A stretch of DNA of 27,528 nt, from positions 1 through 27,528 of the forward strand of contig CAZNYR010000052.1 of NCBI GenBank assembly GCA_964577275.1, given 5' to 3'. Position numbers and translations under genes: made by a program. The notes under the pieces were generated by a model. That model did not search any database, was not told the origin of the DNA, and saw nothing but the letters and a program-made list of their open reading frames with translations. Source of the stretch: UBA2561 sp964577275. Its GTDB lineage: Bacteria > Bacteroidota > Bacteroidia > Cytophagales > Thermoflexibacteraceae. This document shows, piece by piece, positions 23,588-27,528 of the stretch. Positions within the stretch are counted from its first letter, which is position 1; the number at the start of each line of letters is the position of its first letter.

Positions 23588-24007
23588 ATGATAAAGTTAA
23601 TTGAAAATGAGTTTGTTGTCTTGTATTTGGTCGCCGAATCAGCGATGATGCGAGAGGAATGGAAAGCGGCTTCCAATTATATGACCGAAGCCAAATTTAT
23701 GGAATACCAGCAAGACAAACTCGCTCAATGTCAGGAATTTAAGCCACAGCTCATGCTGGTCGATAGTGCCGAGTTTTTTATGACGATTGCGCCCGAATTG
23801 CAAGAATGGGTGCATCTGACGATTTCCTTACCTCAAGCCCAATCGGGTTTGCGGCGGGTTGCCGTCATTCGGAGTGCGGATTTATTTTCGCAGATTTCAT
23901 TTGAACAAATGTTCTCCGAACAGCAAAGTAAAGCCTTTGAGGCAGATTATTTCAATACCGAACAAGATGCCCAAGAGTGGCTCGGAGAGCAATTCATCAC
24001 GGCGTAG
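23588..24007 (+). CDS. SpoIIAA/STAS-like small protein
   Basis: The 139-residue soluble protein alternates strands and helices in the manner of SpoIIAA-like/STAS proteins: FVVLYLVAESAM at the start, LMLVDSAEFFMTI in the middle (strand plus the loop where a regulatory residue sits in SpoIIAA), LRRVAVIRSADLF, and a C-terminal DAQEWL helix typical of the SpoIIAA-like group. The match is by pattern, not by a unique motif. It is encoded 192 bases upstream of a SpoIIE-type PP2C phosphatase on the same strand. In partner-switching systems SpoIIE-type phosphatases act on STAS antagonists, so a functional pair is plausible. Ser59 and Thr67 are conceivable phosphorylation sites, but none is proven. A terminator-like hairpin lies between the two genes. 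Confidence 0.6.
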   Translation: MIKLIENEFVVLYLVAESAMMREEWKAASNYMTEAKFMEYQQDKLAQCQEFKPQLMLVDSAEFFMTIAPELQEWVHLTISLPQAQSGLRRVAVIRSADLFSQISFEQMFSEQQSKAFEADYFNTEQDAQEWLGEQFITA

Positions 24008-24130
24008 CTTGTGCGTGGTTTTGCATCCAAATTATTCATCATTTGTTATTTTCTCAAACGGAATTATTCCAAAATTGTCTTTGTTTCCAAGCAAACAACT
24101 TTATTATTAATAACCATTATCAATAAAATT

Positions 24131-24176
24131 AACCTTCGTAAAAACATAGTTCATGTTGCGAAGGTTTATTTGTTGA
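24131..24176 (+). terminator. Hairpin with T-rich tail between the SpoIIAA-like and phosphatase genes
   Basis: AACCTTCG (24131-24138) pairs with CGAAGGTT (24159-24166). A second stem, AACAT/ATGTT (24143-24147, 24153-24157), lies inside it, and TTTATTTGTTG follows. It is likely to end or attenuate transcripts from the SpoIIAA-like gene before the phosphatase gene at 24200. Confidence 0.55.
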
Positions 24177-24199
24177 TGAGCAATTAATTTGGAAGCAAC

Positions 24200-26698
24200 A
24201 TGACGACTCCGAACCACAAACAGCCCAAAGAATCTTTTTTTGCGATTCATACGGTGCGTGCAAAATTATTATTATCCTTTACTTCATTTTTATTATTAAC
24301 TTGTTTTATGATTCTGACCGTTTTTTGGTTCGATTTGAAAGAAGAACGGGTCGAAAGAGTCTTCACGATTCTGAATCAACTTAACCTTAAAGTCAAGGAA
24401 ATCAGCAAGATGGAAAAAGATTTTTTTAGTTATGAAAGCATTAATCCTGCATTTTATCAAACCAAAGAAAGTCGATTCCTGAACCAGCGTGATATTTTGA
24501 TTCGGGATGTGGATGATTTATTGACCGAATTGCGCCACACCGAAGAGATTAATCCCATGGACATTGCTCACAAAATCGACTTGATTAGCCTCGAAATTCA
24601 CGAATTTGAAGTGCATTTTGACACTTTAGTTCATCTGATTCACCGAAGAGGTTTTAAGGATTTCGGATTGGAAGGCAAAATGCGCTCGCACATTCATTTT
24701 ATTGAAAATCAGCAAATTAATAATCCGATCATTCAAAATAAAATCTTGACCATCCGCAGGCTCGAAAAAGATTTCATTATCCGAAAACAGTCCACGTATG
24801 TCCAAAAATTAGACCAACACATCCGAGATTTAGAGGCTTATTTGTTGGCAAATCTCTCCGATTCCGAAATGCGAACGTTGTTGCTGGAACATTTGCAGAA
24901 TTATCAAAGAAATTTCCATGAATTGGTGGCGATTGAGGGATTTGTTGGGTTTCATAATCACGGCGGACTCAAAAGTGAACTCATTGTCTTAACCGATGAC
25001 ATCGAACGGCTCATCAAAGAACTGAATACCAGCGTGTTTCATCGCGCCGAAGAGTTAAGCGTACAAATCAAAATTATTTTAATCATTGTCATGCTTTTGG
25101 GAATTACGCTCAATATTATGCTTGGATACGTGGTTACGCAACGATTGGGACGACCGATTATCCAGCTTTCGGCTTCGATTCGGGAGTTAATTGTATCCGA
25201 TTTTGCGCCCGACCGCAAAATTGCCAATATCAACACACGGGACGAAATTGGGAGTTTATCGCGTGATTTGCGTACAATGATGGCAAAAATTGAGGCGAAT
25301 ACCGAACAGATTAAGGCACAAAATGCCTTGATTTCGCAGGCTTACGAAAATGTCAAATTGTTGAGCAAAATCGGGCAGAAAATCACGTCTTATTTGGATG
25401 CCAAAATGATTATTCTCAATGTGTATGACCATTTGCAAAACTTGATGAATGCCGAAGCCTTTGCGGTCGGGATTTATGATGAGCAAACCCAACACCTTGA
25501 TTTTGAAACATTTATGCAAAATGGAAATCAAATGCCCGGCATTTCGATGGGATTGGAAGAGGAAAATCGGCTGGCGATTTGGTGTCTGAAAAATCAGCGT
25601 GAAGTATTTATCAATAATTTTGATAAAGAATATCTGAACTACATTCGGGAGGATATTGGCTCGATTCATGGGGGTTCAAAAACCAAATCCATGGTGTATT
25701 TGCCTTTGGTTTCTAAGAAAAAAACTATCGGCGTGCTGACAATTCAGAGTTTTGAGCAGAATGCCTATACGGAATATCATCTAAATATTTTGCGAAATCT
25801 GGCGACCTTTATTGCTACGGCATTGGAAAACGCCAACGCCTACCAAGAGATTGATAATCAACGAAATATCATCAGCAAAAAAAATAAAGACATTACCGAT
25901 AGCATCAATTATGCGTATCGTATTCAGCAGGTTATGCTTCCGCCATTGCCCGAAATTCAGAAATATTTGCCCGAATCCTTTATTTTTTATAAACCTCGTG
26001 ATATTGTTTCGGGTGATTTTTATTGGTTTAGTCCACTTTTCCGAAGTCAATCGCAATATGTTTTGGTTGCCGCTGACTGCACGGGACATGGCGTTCCCGG
26101 AGCTTTTATGAGTGTGATTGGCAAACATCTGCTCGAAAATATCATCCACATTGAACGCATTAATTCGCCCGAACAGGTCTTGAATCGGTTAGATACCGAA
26201 ATCCAAAAAACGCTCCGACACCACGAAACAGGCAGTTCGGATGGCATGGACATCGCCATTTGTAAGATTGATAAATTGCACCGTAAAATAGAATATGCGG
26301 GCGCAAAAAATCCGTTGGTTTATGTCCAGAACCATAATCAAGTTCCTGAAATTCAGGTGATTAAGGCGGACAGGAAATCCATCGGCGGACGCACCAGAAC
26401 ACCCAGAAATATCAGTTATACCAAACATTTGGTCGAATTATTACCCGATGAAAACCCGATGTTTTATATTTATTCGGATGGTTATAAAGACCAATTTGGA
26501 GGAGAAATCCACAAAAAGTTTATGAGCAAACGTTTGTTTTCACTTTTTGAGCAAATCCATCAAGAAACGCCCGCCCACCAAGAAAATGCGGTGCGCCAAG
26601 CCTTGGATGACTGGATGCGTGCCGAATCGCCTTATCATGCGACCTACGAAAAAAATGAACAAATTGATGACATTCTTTTGATTGGATTCCGCATTTAA
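24200..26698 (+). CDS. Membrane HAMP-GAF-PP2C (SpoIIE-type) phosphatase with an extracytoplasmic helical sensor
   Basis: The 832-residue protein has TM1 at about 22-44 and a helical periplasmic sensor at about 45-288. The sensor contains two E-K-D-F motifs (KMEKDFF, RLEKDFIIRK) like those of helical bimodular sensors. TM2 spans about 289-313 and HAMP about 314-368 (GRPIIQLSASI, TRDEIGSLSRDL). A coiled coil is followed by a GAF domain (about 395-545, ending GVLTIQSFEQ and the NLATFIATALENA helix). After the SINYAYRIQQ linker the PP2C domain (about 580-832) shows Asp606 (SGDFYW), Asp626 (DCTGHG), Asp681/684 (DGMD), Asp760 (YSDGY) and Asp823/824 (IDDIL), all metal-binding positions. It should dephosphorylate a Ser/Thr-phosphorylated partner in response to an outside signal and a GAF-sensed one. 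Its catalytic domain is closely similar to that of the propeller phosphatase. Confidence 0.93.
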   Translation: MTTPNHKQPKESFFAIHTVRAKLLLSFTSFLLLTCFMILTVFWFDLKEERVERVFTILNQLNLKVKEISKMEKDFFSYESINPAFYQTKESRFLNQRDILIRDVDDLLTELRHTEEINPMDIAHKIDLISLEIHEFEVHFDTLVHLIHRRGFKDFGLEGKMRSHIHFIENQQINNPIIQNKILTIRRLEKDFIIRKQSTYVQKLDQHIRDLEAYLLANLSDSEMRTLLLEHLQNYQRNFHELVAIEGFVGFHNHGGLKSELIVLTDDIERLIKELNTSVFHRAEELSVQIKIILIIVMLLGITLNIMLGYVVTQRLGRPIIQLSASIRELIVSDFAPDRKIANINTRDEIGSLSRDLRTMMAKIEANTEQIKAQNALISQAYENVKLLSKIGQKITSYLDAKMIILNVYDHLQNLMNAEAFAVGIYDEQTQHLDFETFMQNGNQMPGISMGLEEENRLAIWCLKNQREVFINNFDKEYLNYIREDIGSIHGGSKTKSMVYLPLVSKKKTIGVLTIQSFEQNAYTEYHLNILRNLATFIATALENANAYQEIDNQRNIISKKNKDITDSINYAYRIQQVMLPPLPEIQKYLPESFIFYKPRDIVSGDFYWFSPLFRSQSQYVLVAADCTGHGVPGAFMSVIGKHLLENIIHIERINSPEQVLNRLDTEIQKTLRHHETGSSDGMDIAICKIDKLHRKIEYAGAKNPLVYVQNHNQVPEIQVIKADRKSIGGRTRTPRNISYTKHLVELLPDENPMFYIYSDGYKDQFGGEIHKKFMSKRLFSLFEQIHQETPAHQENAVRQALDDWMRAESPYHATYEKNEQIDDILLIGFRI

Positions 26699-26792
26699 GT
26701 AAGGATAAAAAGTAATTCGGTAAGTCCCATGAATTTGATATAATAATTTGAAAATCAAAAAGTTATTGGCAATGAATTGAATTTTGACCCTT

Positions 26793-26836
26793 AACCCCTT
26801 GTGTATCAAGGGATAAAAACTTAGGGGTTTCTTTTT
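26793..26836 (+). terminator. Terminator with two mutually exclusive hairpins after the phosphatase gene
   Basis: AACCCCT (26793-26799) pairs with AGGGGTT (26823-26829), followed by TTCTTTTT. The left arm overlaps a second, compact hairpin, CCCTTG/CAAGGG (26796-26801 with 26807-26812). It lies about 95 bases after the phosphatase stop. Confidence 0.6.
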
Positions 26837-27220
26837 ACGTTCTACGAAATAAAAACAATACCCAGCAACCACAAAGACCCAATAAAATAGATTGATACAC
26901 AAAATGTATGAAGGAAAGGAAATCGAACGGAAGCAGTTTTTTTCGTGAGTTGCCAGCAGTTTTAATTCGTAAAAATTGCGTATTTTTGCATTCTACGAGT
27001 ATAAATTGTGATAATTTATAGAACACCCTGTTTAAAAAAGCGTTACTTTATACGAATCCCAATCCTATGATTTTAAAAACGATACATTATCTCTTATTTT
27101 TGCGCTGTTTTCGTGAAAATATCTCGGATGTAAGTTTTTAAATTATTTCAATGAATTAAAAAACACGTTCCAGACGTGTCATACCATTAACAACGTTTTA
27201 GGTCTAACTTAATATAACTG
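26837..27220. other. AT-rich leader region upstream of the decarboxylase gene
   Basis: No convincing gene is visible. Two full TAnnTTTG boxes (TATTTTTG) occur at 26981-26988 and 27095-27102, neither with a TTG at 17-23 bases upstream. The closer one would give a leader of about 115 bases. ACACGT/ACGTGT (27163-27168, 27174-27179) forms a small hairpin in that leader; on the minus strand it is followed by TTTTTT. Confidence 0.4.
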
Positions 27221-27528
27221 ATGAATCAAGTTCTGAATAAAACCTTTCAAATTGCAGAAAAGTATATTTCTGACCACGAAAAGCATCCTGTTCTTCCTTA
27301 TCAATCGCCCGAAGCACTATCCGATTTGCTGGATTTAAAGCTCGAAGATGAGGGCATGGGCGAAGAGGCATTCTTTCAATTATTGGAAAAATTGATTATG
27401 GCGACCCCCAAAACGGCAGGTAAAGGCTTTTATAATCAGCTCTTTGGCGGACGAAATATGATTGCAGTGGCAGGCGAAATTCTGGCTGCCGTGCTGAACA
27501 ATTCGATGTACACCTACAAAGTGGCGGG
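27221..27528 (+). CDS. PLP-dependent group II decarboxylase (partial, C-terminus off the right edge)
   Basis: Only the first 102 codons are in the window. The stretch from about residue 61 (TPKTAGKGFYNQLFGGRNMI) and the following GEILAAVLNNSMYTYKVAG match the N-terminal part of glutamate/cysteine-sulfinate/aromatic amino acid decarboxylases, where a short helical region leads to F-NQL-G and SMYTY-V. The PLP lysine and substrate-determining residues lie off the edge, so the substrate is open: glutamate, aspartate or sulfinoalanine are possible. The ATG at 27221 is the only reasonable start, since the frame begins directly with a helical segment (VLNKTFQIAEKYI). No SD sequence is visible, as usual for Bacteroidota. 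Confidence 0.82.
   Translation, partial: MNQVLNKTFQIAEKYISDHEKHPVLPYQSPEALSDLLDLKLEDEGMGEEAFFQLLEKLIMATPKTAGKGFYNQLFGGRNMIAVAGEILAAVLNNSMYTYKVA

Noticed and set aside
23400..23591. About 60 open codons upstream of and overlapping the SpoIIAA-like gene start
   Set aside because: The only internal ATG is late (23487) and the sequence matches nothing I know; possibly leader DNA or a remnant, too weak to call.
1..27528. CRISPR arrays, intact insertion sequences, rRNA and tRNA genes
   Set aside because: None seen: no regularly spaced repeats, no transposase beyond the short Rpn-like stump, and no tRNA-like or rRNA-like stretches noticed on reading.

Overview
The window looks like a chromosomal segment of a Bacteroidota bacterium, probably Cytophagales-like. 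It is AT-rich and has few Shine-Dalgarno sites. Several upstream regions carry the Bacteroidota -7 element TAnnTTTG. The gene content fits too: Na+-NQR subunit F, a GH3-type/serine-hydrolase protein, reg_prop/Y_Y_Y sensors and SpoIIE-type phosphatases with the SINYA-x-RIQQ linker. There are no rRNA or tRNA genes, no CRISPR array and no intact insertion sequence. I cannot name the species.

Layout, left to right. (1) 1-4.2 kb: nqrF, cut by the left edge (-); a small acidic protein of unknown function (+); and an exported serine hydrolase carrying only the C-terminal half of a GH3 glycosidase (-). (2) 4.2-8.7 kb: an SLC13-type anion/dicarboxylate transporter that appears to start at TTG beside an A11 run (-), an exported TPR protein (+) and RmuC (-). 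(3) 9.1-11.9 kb: an NlpC/P60 peptidase (+), a family-2 glycosyltransferase (-) and a small PD-(D/E)XK-like protein (-). (4) 11.9-12.7 kb: a RelE-like toxin-antitoxin pair between two identical 54-bp direct repeats. The right copy covers the stop codon and terminator of the neighbouring translation operon. (5) 12.7-17.8 kb: gatC-gatA-gatB::aspS (-), in which GatB and aspartyl-tRNA synthetase form one 1109-residue polypeptide. (6) 18.0-26.7 kb: a remnant of an Rpn/PD-(D/E)XK transposase-type gene, a giant beta-propeller sensor ending in a SpoIIE/PP2C phosphatase (-), a YihY/BrkB-like membrane protein (-), a SpoIIAA/STAS-like small protein (+) and a second, HAMP-GAF-PP2C phosphatase (+). (7) From 27.2 kb: the start of a group II PLP-dependent decarboxylase, cut by the right edge (+).

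The most interesting system is the amidotransferase operon. All three subunits needed to convert Asp-tRNA(Asn) to Asn-tRNA(Asn) are encoded together, and the synthetase that makes the mischarged tRNA is physically joined to the subunit that binds and activates it. This amounts to a built-in, covalent transamidosome. A His in the anticodon-binding domain is consistent with a non-discriminating AspRS. The second theme is serine/threonine phosphatase signalling. Two PP2C phosphatases with different sensor halves lie within 9 kb, and the second sits just downstream of a SpoIIAA-like protein, the type of protein such phosphatases act on in partner-switching pathways. That functional link is inference.
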